This document shows, piece after piece, positions 1-9,749 of a stretch of 64,000 bases of DNA. Every line of letters starts with the position of its first letter. Within the stretch, counting starts at the first letter, position 1. This DNA comes from Isoetes taiwanensis (lineage: Eukaryota > Streptophyta > Lycopodiopsida > Isoetales > Isoetaceae): positions 8,236,216 to 8,300,215 of the forward strand of contig JAJEKV010000005.1 of NCBI GenBank assembly GCA_021234155.1, in the 5' to 3' direction. Position numbers and translations under genes: made by a program. The notes beneath the pieces were generated by a model. It searched no databases. It was given only the letters and a program-made list of their open reading frames with translations, and was not told the DNA's origin.

Positions 1-16
1 AGCAAACACTGAAAAG

Positions 17-640
17 GTGAAAAGGAGAACTCCGAAGGATTGGTTAGATACTTGGGAAAGTGCTCGAGAGTCCCAAAATGTAAATGATGATAACTTGGTC
101 ACTCCACCTCCTGGTATGAAACGCCTATCTATTTTCTACCGCCTTGAATATTGGTCACAACTTCAAATTGTACATTTGCTTGACCCCATGCATATCTTTA
201 AAAATGTTGCCCACTCAATTTGGAGACACTTGACTGGGGATTGGGAGACTTTGGGATGTAGAAATGATTTAAAGGAGTTGAATATAATGCCCAAGCTATG
301 GCCATCAAATGTCTGAGGGAAGTCAAGCATGCCCCTTGGGTTTTAAGTAAGAAAGAAGAGAAACAAGTGAAAAACGTAATATGTAGTATGAGAACACCAA
401 CGGGTTATGGCGCATCACTACGTAAGGCATTCACCAAAGATGGTAAATTAAGTGCATTGAAATCACATGATTGGCACAAATTTTTGCAAGTAAGTCTATT
501 TGCCCTTTCTTACAAATTGTTTTTGGTGCTAAATTTCATATGTGTGTTATTCTTTTCAGCATATTCTACCATGCGCCAATTGATAATTGCTTAACGCCAA
601 GATTCGAGATTGCATTTACGACTAGGAAATTTGCAAGGTA
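17..640 (+). pseudogene. tnp2-type CACTA transposase, C-terminal fragment
   Basis: The frame from 17 contains LLDPMHIFKNVAHSIWRHL, which matches the 'LDVMHIEKNV' block of tnp2 transposases. After a frame change near 300 the protein continues with WVLSKKEE and KSHDWHKFLQ, matching the 'LKSHDYHVLMQ' block that precedes DUF4218. A splice donor follows at about 490. A short stretch near 598-636 resembles AIRDCIYD but needs a further frameshift. The transposase would cut and paste the element in the nucleus. This copy is truncated at the window edge and broken, so I call it a pseudogene. Confidence 0.75.
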
Positions 641-708
641 CATTGTCTTTCTGTATACTAGGTCAAGCGAGTGATATATAAAGCACACTTTAATTTCTCC
701 ATTATATT

Positions 709-1452
709 TTGCATGATAGATGGGTTTCATTAAAAGAGATTGATTCTTCCGATATATCAAAGATGGAGGTTGAAATTGCAGAGCTATTGTGCATGTTTGA
801 ACGAGAATTTCCTACTAGCTTATTTGATCTGCAGTTACATCTTCTAGTACACATTCCTGAAGAGATCCGATTGGTTGGACCAGCTCCTGGACGTTGGATG
901 TTCTTTTTAGAAAGATATATGAAAGTTTTAAAAGGCTTTGTCCGCCAAATGGCCCGTCCAGAAGCATGTATGGCTGAAGGGCACTTGGTGCAAGAGATTC
1001 TTTTCTTCATGAGTGATGCTACTATATCAATAGATGCTGATGCTCCTAGTATATGGAAAAGAGAACAATCTGTAGAGGATATGGGAGAAGTTCTTGAGGG
1101 CCTTGGGGTGGAGCGCAAACTTAGTGATGAAATGTACTTGGAGATCAATAAGTTTATCATGGCGAATTCTGAAAGTTTGGACCCATGGAGAGAAAAATAT
1201 GAGGTCATCCGAAAGGAAAGAGATGTTGCTAGAAAAATCCATGGTCCGCAAAAGAGATCACGATATGGAAAACATGCAAAGGCCTTTAAAGATTTGGAAA
1301 AATTACCTGATGTTATGCCACGTGATTGGTTGTTGAGTGAGATGGTGGATGCACAAGAACAAGGTATGGAAATTCCACAAGATGATTACAATATAGCGCT
1401 TGGATGTTCAAGGAAGGTACGTTATTTCTATACATATTCCTATTGTTTGTAA
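709..1452 (+). CDS. DUF4218 domain of CACTA transposon protein
   Basis: About 247 residues. The core FDLQLHLLVHIPEEIRLVGP followed by RWMFFLERYMKVLKGFVRQMARPEACMAEG is the diagnostic DUF4218 signature ('HLLVHL..E...GP...RWMYP.ERY...LK..VRN.A.PEGSIAEGY'). The frame probably joins the preceding exon through an acceptor close to 719, so the Met at 709 is only the first in-frame Met and not a verified start. The C-terminal third is charged and less conserved. A donor-like site near 1415 (AAGGTACG) and an acceptor near 1497 (TTACAG) suggest it is spliced to the DUF4216 exon. Confidence 0.8.
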   Translation: MHDRWVSLKEIDSSDISKMEVEIAELLCMFEREFPTSLFDLQLHLLVHIPEEIRLVGPAPGRWMFFLERYMKVLKGFVRQMARPEACMAEGHLVQEILFFMSDATISIDADAPSIWKREQSVEDMGEVLEGLGVERKLSDEMYLEINKFIMANSESLDPWREKYEVIRKERDVARKIHGPQKRSRYGKHAKAFKDLEKLPDVMPRDWLLSEMVDAQEQGMEIPQDDYNIALGCSRKVRYFYTYSYCL

Positions 1453-1514
1453 TTTTCCATTGAATTTGTGTTAATCTTATAGGACTTTATTTACAGGTAA
1501 GATTCCACACATCA

Positions 1515-2291
1515 ATGTGGGCATATGGTCAACATTTTAGGATTATGGACGTTGATAAAGGTCGAGTTACATATGATAGTGGAGTTGCTGCTTGTTTTGA
1601 GCAAAAAAGTCAAGCTTCCAGCAGAGACAGTCGTCCAATTGATGGTGACGTTAATTATGTTGGTCAAATACTGGAGATCATTGAAGTGGATTTTCGTTCT
1701 TTCAAGGTTAATTTGCTAAAAGTAAAATGGTTCAAATCATCTTATCGAGGGAAAAATCGCACAATCAGGCAGCATCCTTCTGGCTTTTATGAGGTTAATT
1801 CAACTCAATTCTTAAGAGAAATGAATGAGCCATTTGTTTTTCCTAGTCAAGTCGAACAGGTTTTCTTTCATAAGAATCAGAGTGATCCTAATTGGTGGAT
1901 TGTTGTTCATGCAACACCTACATCTCGTCGTATGATTGACCCTTCTACATTGCAAGATGGTGGTGGTGGTGATGATCAAAACCATGTAGCTCCTATACAG
2001 GATGATGATGCAATTGAGGAGGGTGCAGATATGCAAGAAAATGATGTTCATGACATGCAAGAGGTTCAACCTGAACATGAGGATTCAGATGATCATCACT
2101 GGTTGGAGGAGATGTTGCTACATCCATCAGTTGAGTCACCAAGTCATAATACAGAAGGTGACGTCAATGACATTGCAGAAGTCGAGAATGTGCCTCAACA
2201 TCTCTTACACCTACATTTGAGTATTGACGAGTTGAATGATATTGAACAAGATATAAGAGAGGAGGTAACATCTACAGACTTGCCATTTTAG
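1515..2291 (+). CDS. DUF4216 domain, C-terminus of CACTA transposon protein
   Basis: The exon begins after TTACAG at about 1497. It encodes a DUF4216 domain: VDFRSFKVNLLKVKWF, then GFYEVNSTQFL, NEPFVFPSQVEQVFF and DPNWWIVV. These follow the family pattern 'lDY....v.LFkCkWfd ... epFi.a.qa.QVFYv.Dp....w.Vv'. The tail from about residue 140 is very acidic (runs of D and E) with no recognised fold. The stop is at 2289-2291. The exact role of DUF4216 is unknown; it accompanies tnp2 in plant CACTA elements. Confidence 0.82.
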   Translation: MWAYGQHFRIMDVDKGRVTYDSGVAACFEQKSQASSRDSRPIDGDVNYVGQILEIIEVDFRSFKVNLLKVKWFKSSYRGKNRTIRQHPSGFYEVNSTQFLREMNEPFVFPSQVEQVFFHKNQSDPNWWIVVHATPTSRRMIDPSTLQDGGGGDDQNHVAPIQDDDAIEEGADMQENDVHDMQEVQPEHEDSDDHHWLEEMLLHPSVESPSHNTEGDVNDIAEVENVPQHLLHLHLSIDELNDIEQDIREEVTSTDLPF

Positions 2292-2299
2292 ATTCTTCT

Positions 2300-3230
2300 C
2301 CAGTATTTTAAGTGGTTAGATGTTGTGAACTTATTACAATAAATCTATATAAATGTGAAATATTTCATTTTTTTATTCATCACTGAGCACAAAGCATTTG
2401 TCATCAAAGTTGCATCAATGGTGTAATGACACAATCAATTATTTAAATAATAATGTGGGAATGGATGCAAAGAAATAGGTGATGCTATAGTTCTTGAACA
2501 TTATCCATGATGTTATAGGTGATGTTTAATAGCGACACCTATCTTATCATTGATTGATAAGGACACACATGTTTCAAATGGTGGCATACAGTGTGATCCT
2601 ATAGATGACATAAGTAATAACACTATTAACATCATTAAATATACACAAGTAGTGGCACAAAAGATGAAACAATATGTGATGCCAACAACATCACCTATAC
2701 TATCATGAGAAGATAGCACATAAATGTTGTTGCAAGTAGTGATGTAACTGGTGGCATTATAGTTGGCATAACCCTAAACACTAGTTGTGTCAGTAATAAA
2801 TGCTATGGCACAGAGGGTGGCACTATGGGTGATAAAATAAGTGAAATAACGTATGGCACAGAGGGTGACACTACGGGTGATAAAATAAGTGAAATAACGA
2901 GTGCTACAAATGTTGACGGAGATACTGATACAAAAGATGGCGTTATATGTGAGTTAGTTAATATCACTATTTGTATCACCATTAGATACTCCTATAACTA
3001 TTGACCAAATGGTTGTCACAATGGGTGTTACAAATAGTAGCATCTTTTTCAACACCTATAGTATCACATATATAAACTGATATAAAGGATGACTCTATAT
3101 GTGACACAATAGCTGTTACAATAGGTGACATAAATTGCATCATTAATAGTGTCACCGTGTTCTAGTGCCACTATTTACGTCAACAACTAAATTTTGAGCA
3201 TTTTGGTGACGTTTAGGTGACGCAAAAGAA
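2300..3230. repeat. CACTA subterminal repeat region with 48-bp tandem duplication
   Basis: This non-coding stretch is dense in short GGTGAC/GTGGCA/GTGACA motifs in both orientations, typical of CACTA subterminal regions where a TNPA-like protein binds. A 48-bp unit beginning ATGGCACAGAGGGTG is tandemly duplicated at 2805-2852 and 2853-2900 with only a few differences. No coding potential was seen. Confidence 0.75.
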
Positions 3231-3247
3231 CCTGTTCTCTTGTAGTG
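3231..3247 (-). repeat. CACTA terminal inverted repeat (right end)
   Basis: Read on the minus strand this is CACTACAAGAGAACAGG, beginning with the diagnostic CACTA. The following TTG (3248-3250) would be the 3-bp target duplication. The left end is outside the window, so this cannot be confirmed. Confidence 0.85.
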
Positions 3248-3250
3248 TTG

Positions 3251-3890
3251 GCACGAGTGCTGCAGAACTGCCAATGCCGGCTGATCTTCATAATCTATCT
3301 TCAACAGAACCTAGTAAAGACAAGCTACCAAGGATATCTATTGTTGATGCTATTGCAAAATGACCACGGGGATGCTATTAAGGCACTTACGAAATATCGG
3401 TGAGAGAGCTTCAGCGAAAAGGATCATCAAAACTGGTGGTCTATATTTACTTAGAAGGTTACTGGTTTACCATCCCAGTGACAGTAGTCTCATGGTCTTT
3501 GGGACACTTCAAGGAGAGGTGGTTGTGGTTAACCATGAAGATGAGAAGATAGTAGGCTATGTGCGTGGCACTCCACAGAGTGTACTTGGGCTATGTTGGC
3601 TGAACAAAGCTCCAGATAAGGTATGGTGCTATATTTGTCCTCTTCACGTGTTTTTAATTTCTTGCCATTCTTGATTGAATCAATATTTTTACAGCTCATT
3701 TCGGATCCGAGGATGGGTCTTTCTGATTTTATGACATTAATCTTATGCGGACTAGGATGGTTTTGGCAAGTAAAACTGCAGAGGCAAGCAGCCTACTACA
3801 TACAAGTCGTAGTCCCACAATATACACATATGAGAATTTTGAAAGCCTCACTTCTGTGCATATCAATTCAACTGATGATGTTATAAGAAC
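3251..3890 (+). pseudogene. WD40-repeat protein gene fragment
   Basis: Two exons of a WD40/transducin-type protein are visible. Exon 1 includes LMVFGTLQGEVVVVNHEDEKIVGYV and GLCWLNKAPDK, then a donor at about 3620. The acceptor at about 3693 leads to exon 2, which in its homologous frame reads GSEDGSF, stop, FYDINLMRTRM and later FESLTSVHINSTDD. The frame requires a one-base shift just after the acceptor and crosses a TGA at 3724-3726, so this is a pseudogene. The CACTA end abuts it directly, so the fragment may be captured flank or a disrupted host gene. The family is plant WD40 proteins; the exact orthologue was not identified. Confidence 0.65.
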
Positions 3891-4416
3891 TTATAATAAA
3901 GTTATAAGTTGCTATTATGCAATTTCTGGCCATGCAATCATGTAATTTAGTAATCATATGAACCATGCAATGATGTGATTTTATGAATAATCCTACCTTA
4001 TAATAATGAACCATAGGAAGCTATAATAATGACCTTAGGAAGTCTAGGAGCCATGCAATCATGAACCATTTCAACATTTCAACATTATAAACCATTGGCC
4101 AACATTGGCTAAGAATTGTGAAGCTATTTGATCTTGTTGATCTTGCCTTATAAACTTTGTAGGGCAATTGATAATTCAACTCCCTAATCAACTTAGATCA
4201 ATCATTCAATGGACATTGCGTTGACACCGGGATTGACACACTTTGTATAGTCTTTATTTGCCATAGGTTATGATGTTAATCCCCCTTTTAACCTTGCATT
4301 TAATATGGGCTTGTATTTGAATAATCAAACTCCAAACCCATACAACAAACTAGCTTAGCTAGCTCTTGTAATGACTAAAAAAATATTCCATAAATGATGT
4401 CTTACCATATGTGCTA
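3891..4416. other. Anonymous AT-rich DNA
   Basis: No convincing ORF, terminal repeat or RNA gene seen. The words AACCAT and ATGCAAT recur (3940-4090), suggesting slippage or old repeat debris. Confidence 0.5.
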
Positions 4417-4641
4417 CAAGGGCTAGGACTTTTCTTATGGTGTCCAGTATATGTATGGGAAAGGGTATATGGATTGCTAGTTGGGACTGGAGTACATGTA
4501 CGGATAAGAGGCCAAAAATTAAAATTCATATGTACGTATGGTTGGGGGGTTTCGCCTGCAAAAAGTCGTATACAGGGGGGTTTCAGTCGACCCCTTGCAC
4601 GCACATGCCATATGCTCTATATAAAAGGGTGAAGCCCCTGG
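4417..4641. mobile_element. hAT-like MITE (diverged)
   Basis: About 225 bp beginning CAAGGGCTAGG; the complement of the end reads CCAGGGGCTTCACC, giving an imperfect inverted repeat. The right 80 bp (CGTATACAGGGGGG..., CGCACATGCCATATGC, TATAAAAGGGTGAAGCCCC) resembles the right part of the better-defined MITE at 25098-25336. No target duplication is visible because the Gypsy-like LTR begins directly at its right edge. Confidence 0.45.
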
Positions 4642-4645
4642 GGGT

Positions 4646-4983
4646 GGCATAGGCCACATGTATTTGTCATATTGGACCCCACAATCTATGGCCCAGATTT
4701 GGCCTAGATCTGTGGTAGGTGAGATGTCAGTTAGGGTTAGGGTTTTGCTCTACTATTTAGAGAGAGCATTTCCTCTCATTGTTTAGGTTTTCGCTCACGT
4801 TTTGGAGCACCTCCTTTTGGAGCATTAATATGATTCAGTTTTGTTCATTCTTTGCTTTGTTCTTGTTCTTGGATTTCTTCCCACCTCCTTTTGTTGATCC
4901 ATGAGCATTTCTGGCAGCCCTGTGGCATCCGGCAGTCATGGACTGCTGCTGCAAGGTGATGCCAAGAACCCCAAATATCAACA
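4646..4983 (+). repeat. 5' LTR (5'-truncated)
   Basis: Matches 9842-10196 almost base for base, starting GGTGGCATAGGCCACATG and ending CCCAAATATCAACA. It contains a telo-box-like TTAGGGTTAGGG (about 4732) upstream of an AGAGAGAGCATTTCCTC tract. The first ~100 bp present in the right LTR are missing; an MITE abuts instead. Confidence 0.85.
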
Positions 4984-4984
4984 C

Positions 4985-5002
4985 TGGCGCCTCATGCCGG
5001 GG
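4985..5002 (+). promoter_or_regulatory. Primer-binding site, tRNA-Asp-like
   Basis: TGGCGCCTCATGCCGGGG begins one base after the LTR. It resembles the tRNA-Asp-complementary site of many plant Gypsy elements (TGGCGCCGTTGCCGGGG) with three central mismatches. This assigns the element to the Gypsy lineage despite the lack of coding domains. Confidence 0.75.
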
Positions 5003-6969
5003 TCTCTTTGGCTCATGATCATACTTTGTTTTCTTTTCATGCATCTCCAAAAGTTTTCAAGCAAAAAAAAAATTTGAAGCAAAAAAAAAAAATTGGTTCT
5101 ACATCGACACTTCTACACTTTATGGGTTCTGTAACCTTGTGAGTAAAGACGAAGTAAAGACGACAGTACAGTTCTTTTTCTTCTCTTGTGTCCAATATTA
5201 CTTATTTCTTCCACAAGCAACAAACATTGGAAGAGGATCAACGGCTTCCACATGTATTTCTCGCAGATGTCTTATATTGTGGAATGGGACTCTGTTTTTG
5301 CACAGACCGTAGCCCATAATCATTGCTCCTTTGCTTCACCACTTAGTTCTGCATTGAAATATTTTTGCATACTCTCCTATATGTCAGCACAGGCAACGCT
5401 ATCATTCGGCATTCTTCCTGATTGATCCTTCCATAGATGCAATGGTCTCTTCACCGACTCAGTCAATCCATTTTCAAGATTTTCTGCCTTCTATGTCTTT
5501 CCACACAGTAGCTGCAAGTTCAGCAAAAAAGATCAACAGCCTAGTCAGTGTACAGAAATCGGATCTGCATTGAATTTGACGGACATGCCCTTGCTTGGCA
5601 AGCAACGCACCTAAGACGAAGCCCAACGGCTCATCTGCAGAAACTTGCTGAGCAACGGGCAGACATTCACCACATGCAACTTCCTTCCTAATTGGGTTTC
5701 TGGACATTCTTCAGGCAACATTCCTTGGATTTGTTCTGTGCCATGCAGGGAACTGGAATTGTTTTCTGTAGCAAATTGGGGCAAAAGCCCCATCATTTCA
5801 TTTTGGCAGTTTGCTCCATTATTAGACAGCCTATACACGAAAATCAGAGCTACGGATTCGCACCATTTCATTTCTTTCACGAACTTTTTCCCTTGTTCCA
5901 TCCTTGTCCTGCCCAACGGAAAGCAACCAGTTATTCATTCATACTATTATGTTGCAGATGTTACAGTGCTTGTAGTTTGCAGTGCTGGAGATGCTCTTTG
6001 GGTCTTCAGCCTGTTCTTCATCAACATATTCTGTGATTTTTGTCCAATAGTTTCCTCGAACACATGTGGCTTTGATAAATTCGAATTCCTATACCGATCT
6101 GTCGACACAAAAACAGCAAGCACCTCCATTTTCTCTGGGCAGACCCTTTATTGGCTCGAAGCTGCCACAAATCGATTGTGTTTTTGCACAGTTCTGTCTA
6201 TCACCAGTCCGCGATCTGCAAACAGACTAAATTTTTGGGCTCATTTATCACACCCACACGGAGTTGCAGACTTTGTATCCAGCTGCACAAGGCATTCCAT
6301 AGTCTAGCATAAGGCGGCTTTCTTCCCAAGTATCTCTGTATGACAGAGCCTTCATGGCCAGACGACGTAGCCCAAGAAAAGGGGTTTCTACACCACCAAT
6401 TCATTCTGGGATCGAGATGCAGGTCACCTGTCTAAATGAACTCATCAACAACAGAATTCTCGGCTATCCTGGAGTATCTTTCAAAGCCAAATCTTGATCA
6501 ATTCATCTCCAGGCTTCAGCTTCTATAGCCACAGTAAGGAACGGCATTTGCGCACCTATACCATCATGACGCTTACTCTCATTTTTATCAAGCAAAACCA
6601 TGCAACAGCAGTTCTTGGATCTCTGGAGCACGGCATGCCCAAAGCATATCATCCGGAACCAAAACCTCTGCACACACAACTTTCATTTCCACGGCCCTTT
6701 GGCGTGGAAATTTTTTTCACGGCCTTCCACGGTCGACCCACAGCCTTCAACGGCCCAGAATCCATGATCTTCACAGTCCACTGCCCATCCCAGGCCACAT
6801 TTCATTGCGTGGAAGTCCACCCAGACGGATTTCCAAGGCCCCTTGGCATAGATCTCACCACTCTGATGGTAAACGGCATCATGGCATCACTACGGCCCTT
6901 TTGGCGTGGACATTTTCTTTCACGGCGTGGCATCTCCTCCCTCAGCACCTCACGGCAATCAATTTCGTA
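5003..6969. other. LARD interior, no recognised coding domain
   Basis: Open frames up to 220 codons occur (for example plus strand 5645-6307), but none shows a recognisable domain, conserved motif or codon bias that I can support. From about 6690 the sequence becomes rich in CACGGCC and GGCGTGG words. I see no gag/pol remnant. Confidence 0.5.
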
Positions 6970-7081
6970 TACAAGAATTGCAGGGCGCCTAAAATTCTGT
7001 GGGGGAAAGTGTTGCCCACGCGCGTCAGCGTGGAGGCAACACTTGACCCCACGGAATTTTAGGCGCCCTGCAATTCTCGTA
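6970..7081. repeat. 112-bp near-perfect palindrome
   Basis: Left arm ACAAGAATTGCAGGGCGCC...AAAGTGTTGCC pairs with right arm GGCAACACTT...GGCGCCCTGCAATTCTCGT around a centre near 7025 (CACGCGCGTCAGCGTG). Only a few mismatches and small bulges interrupt roughly 50-bp arms. It would form a long hairpin as RNA or cruciform DNA. No ORF runs through it meaningfully. It could be a solo foldback MITE or the fused ends of a deleted element. Confidence 0.8.
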
Positions 7082-7082
7082 A

Positions 7083-8330
7083 CGTGAATGACAGGTGGCA
7101 AATTTTCTGCTTACGTGGCGAAAAACTTTTTCCTTTGGTTCACTTCTCATTTTCCTTCGTCCCTTCGCACTCTGCTTTCGATCCGGCGTAGCTATGGCGC
7201 TGTGAAGGCGCTGTGGCATTTCTGATGCTAAGGTGAGGCGCCAGACCGATTGATATCAGAATGCAAGGTTATTTTTGAAGAATCGGCAAGATTAACTTGT
7301 TTGCTTGAAATTTTTGCAGTAACAGCGGCGGGTTGGAGGCGCTGGACCATTTTTGAGCGTAAGGTGAGGCGCTGGAAGTTTGTTATGCTTTAATCTTTTG
7401 ATTCTTTGCAAGAATGTAGAATCTGACCCGTTTTTTGGTTAAATTTTGGCATGCATGCCTTTGGCACAGACATTTTGGCGTCTGGAGCGTCGATTTAGCC
7501 GTCTTTGTGTGCTTTCTTGCGAGTTTTCTTTGAACTTTCGGTAAGATGCTGCCATTTCTTGGGGGAAAGTGTCTGATTTCGTTCTAATGCTTTCTTTTTT
7601 TCTTTGCAGAACGTTTTACTGTAGTCGGAGGTGCGGGATGGCTCTTAATCGTCTTGAACCCTTTTTCTTTAGCTTAGTGTTTACCTTAAATACTGTGTCT
7701 GTTCTACAAGACCTGAGTTCTGGTCTAAGGTTTTTAGGAATGGATGCGCCATCATTTGCCCTGAATGTTGGTGTACCTCTTGGATCTGTTTTGGAGGATG
7801 TTACAAATGCTCCAATGGACATGCATGGCGATTCTGATGATGGTGGGAGTTTCCAAAATTGTAGCATTGTAATGCCACAAATGTCAGGCAAGGAATTTGG
7901 GGACTTCATGATGACACTGATGAAGAAATAGCTTCTGCAGTTTTACTTTTGTGTTTTTTCCGACAATGTAACTTTGATTCACTTGAAATAGTTGAATCGA
8001 TTTTTGGGTTTTGAATACAGTGAATTTTCTATATATCTGAAGTGCTGTGTAATGTTTCGAATGATATAATGAATTCAATGATAATGTTCTGTACTATTTT
8101 CTAATTGTAATGAGTTTAGCTTGAAATTCTGGATTTAGTTCAGAAATAACAGAATGTAGAGTGAAATTAAGAATGTAGAGTGAAATTAAGAATGTAGGGT
8201 AGAAATTTTAGAATTACAACCTAAGTAAAAGAATTGATTCTAAGCTTGACATTCCCTAAAAGAATGTATGCCACGTGGCAATAAGTGATTGGACGAGAGG
8301 GCAGAAAATTTGGCACCTGTCATTTACGTC
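7083..8330 (+). mobile_element. TIR element with intron-containing cargo (Pack-type?)
   Basis: The sequence CGTGAATGACAGGTGGCAAA(TTTTCTGC) at 7083-7110 recurs inverted at 8301-8330 with about three differences (complement reads ACGTAAATGACAGGTG, CCAAATTTTCTGC), giving TIRs of about 28 bp. Inside are a GC-richer leader, two similar donor-like sites (AAGGTGAGGCGC at about 7230 and 7360), an acceptor TTTGCAG at 7604-7610, an ORF and an AT-rich 3' end. This layout fits a DNA transposon carrying a transcription unit. No clear target duplication was found, so the superfamily is unassigned. Confidence 0.55.
7638..7931 (+). CDS. Unknown small protein, ~97 aa
   Basis: The ORF starts at ATG 7638 (MALNRLEPFF), downstream of a good 3' splice acceptor at about 7610, and ends with TAG at 7929-7931. 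A longer frame opens at 7569 but that part lies in the probable intron. Features: a hydrophobic N-terminal segment (FFFSLVFTL), a DSDDGG acidic patch and a C-terminal MSGKEFGDFMMTLMKK that could form an amphipathic helix. I recognise no domain. It is the only plausible coding sequence of the TIR element 7083-8330 and may be a captured gene fragment. Confidence 0.4.
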   Translation: MALNRLEPFFFSLVFTLNTVSVLQDLSSGLRFLGMDAPSFALNVGVPLGSVLEDVTNAPMDMHGDSDDGGSFQNCSIVMPQMSGKEFGDFMMTLMKK

Positions 8331-8705
8331 ATCGGAGCTCCCACGACCCTTCACAGCGTGGCCTCCTCACCCCACGGCCCATCCTGGCGTGGCCGCTCTC
8401 AGAACCTCTTCCGTCAGAGCATCAAGAGCCGCACGGCTATCACGGCGTGGCTTCAATATGCAAAACCTTATCATGCGTGCATCTGCAAAACCTTCGTAGA
8501 AGCCCACGGCCATCACGACATGGCTTCGAGTCTGCAATATCTTCACAGCATGAACCACGGCCCCACAGCGTGGCCTCAACATCAAAGACCTCACGGGCGT
8601 GGCCTCTGCGTGAACCACGGCCCCACGGCGTGGCCTCAACATCAGATACCTCACGGCCCTCACGGCATCAAACCCCACGGCCCATCCCCTGGCGTGGAAC
8701 ATTTC
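8331..8705. repeat. CACGGC/GGCGTGGCC short-repeat field
   Basis: Degenerate units such as CACGGCGTGGCCTCAACATC recur many times (8345-8700), with related units at 6690-6960 on the other side of the nested TIR element. The long frame here (plus strand 8289-9254) has no domain signature and I regard it as repeat-driven. Confidence 0.6.
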
Positions 8706-9099
8706 TCTAATGTCAACACATTGTCATGCTTTTTTTTAACGACATCCTTTATGATTTTCTTTCCTAGAGAAAATTCGACACTTGAATATTCCACATGGCC
8801 CACATTTTTGGTGTTTTTCACCCCTTCTAATGTTGAAGCCATTTTTTCACATATCAGACTATCTAGTCCTACCATTCTGCCTTTGGAGGTAAAATTTCAT
8901 GCAACTATGACTTCAAACATCACGGCCCCACGACGTGAGTCCAACAAAATTGTCACGGCCCCTCGACTTCAAGCACAAACTTTCGATCCACTTTTGACGC
9001 AAGCAGCATCTGGAGCATATTTTTGGCACATTTTGGGGGACGCCTCATCTTTTGCCCGATTCTTAGATCTGCTTTGCACCTTTGTACCAACAAATTTCA

Positions 9100-9620
9100 A
9101 GTTCCTGCAATGGCGTGAAGATGAATTCTGCCTTCCGCCCCTTCGTACATCAACCTCACATGGCCACATGGCGTGTGCAGGCCAATTTCAACAATTTCTC
9201 TTTGGTGTCAACTTTTTCAAGTTCAACATTTTGATCAACCACATCCGTCCATAATACATGGCGGTTGAGCCTCGTTCAAGTTCAACAAATGGCGTGAAGA
9301 TGACTTAGGGCCTTCCGCCCCTTCAATTTCAACTCCTTCAAGTTCAATTATCTGTTCAAACTCTTTCAAGTTCAGCACATGGCGTGAAGATGACTTAGGG
9401 CCTTCCGCCCCTTCAACAATTTTTGTTTCTCATTTTTGTTCAAGTCATTACAAGACACTTTGATTGGCGCATGTATTCGGAGCTAAGTGGCAAGCTCTAT
9501 GAGAGGTGGTGACAGCCTTCTCAACATTAGATTCGACTTCTATGGATTTAAAGGAGCTCGTGGCAAGCTCAAGAGAAGTGGTGACAGCCTTCTCAACCTC
9601 TCATGATTTTTGTACTTCAT
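9100..9620 (+). repeat. Degenerate tandem repeats in LARD interior
   Basis: A unit containing GGCGTGAAGATGA...GCCTTCCGCCCCTTC occurs at about 9113, 9291 and 9382, spaced by TTCAAGTTCAA words. A second repeat, GTGGCAAGCTC...AGTGGTGACAGCCTTCTCAAC, occurs at about 9488 and 9560. Repeats next to the polypurine tract are common in LARD/Tat-like elements. No coding signal. Confidence 0.65.
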
Positions 9621-9734
9621 CGACATTGGCATTTTTGGGTCAAGACTTTTCGGCGACATTATCATTCCTTCCCCTCACTTTGGACACTGTTGTAAATGTT
9701 TAACCTGATGTTATAAAGGTTCTACATAGTTTGG

Positions 9735-9749
9735 TTTGGTGGGGGGGAG
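9735..9749 (+). promoter_or_regulatory. Polypurine tract
   Basis: GTTTGGTGGGGGGGAG directly precedes the LTR start TGTTAGCC at 9750, the expected position of the plus-strand primer. Confidence 0.75.

Larger units (their letters stand above)
1..3247 (+). mobile_element. CACTA (En/Spm) DNA transposon, 3' part
   Basis: The plus-strand order tnp2 C-terminus, DUF4218, DUF4216, subterminal repeats, terminal inverted repeat is the standard 3' half of a plant CACTA element. The right end at 3231-3247 reads, on the complement, CACTACAAGAGAACAGG, a canonical CACTA terminus. The left part lies outside the window. Frameshifts in the first coding block mean it is probably non-autonomous now. Confidence 0.9.

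Noticed and set aside
4728-4750. Interstitial telomere
   Set aside because: Only two TTAGGG units, repeated identically in both LTRs, so it belongs to the LTR.
5645-6307. 220-codon plus-strand frame in the LARD interior
   Set aside because: No recognisable motif or homology pattern. Openness alone is not enough in repeat DNA.
8289-9254. Longest plus-strand open frame in the LARD (321 codons)
   Set aside because: Runs through CACGGCGTGG repeats, has no domain or splice context, and overlapping frames on both strands are equally open.
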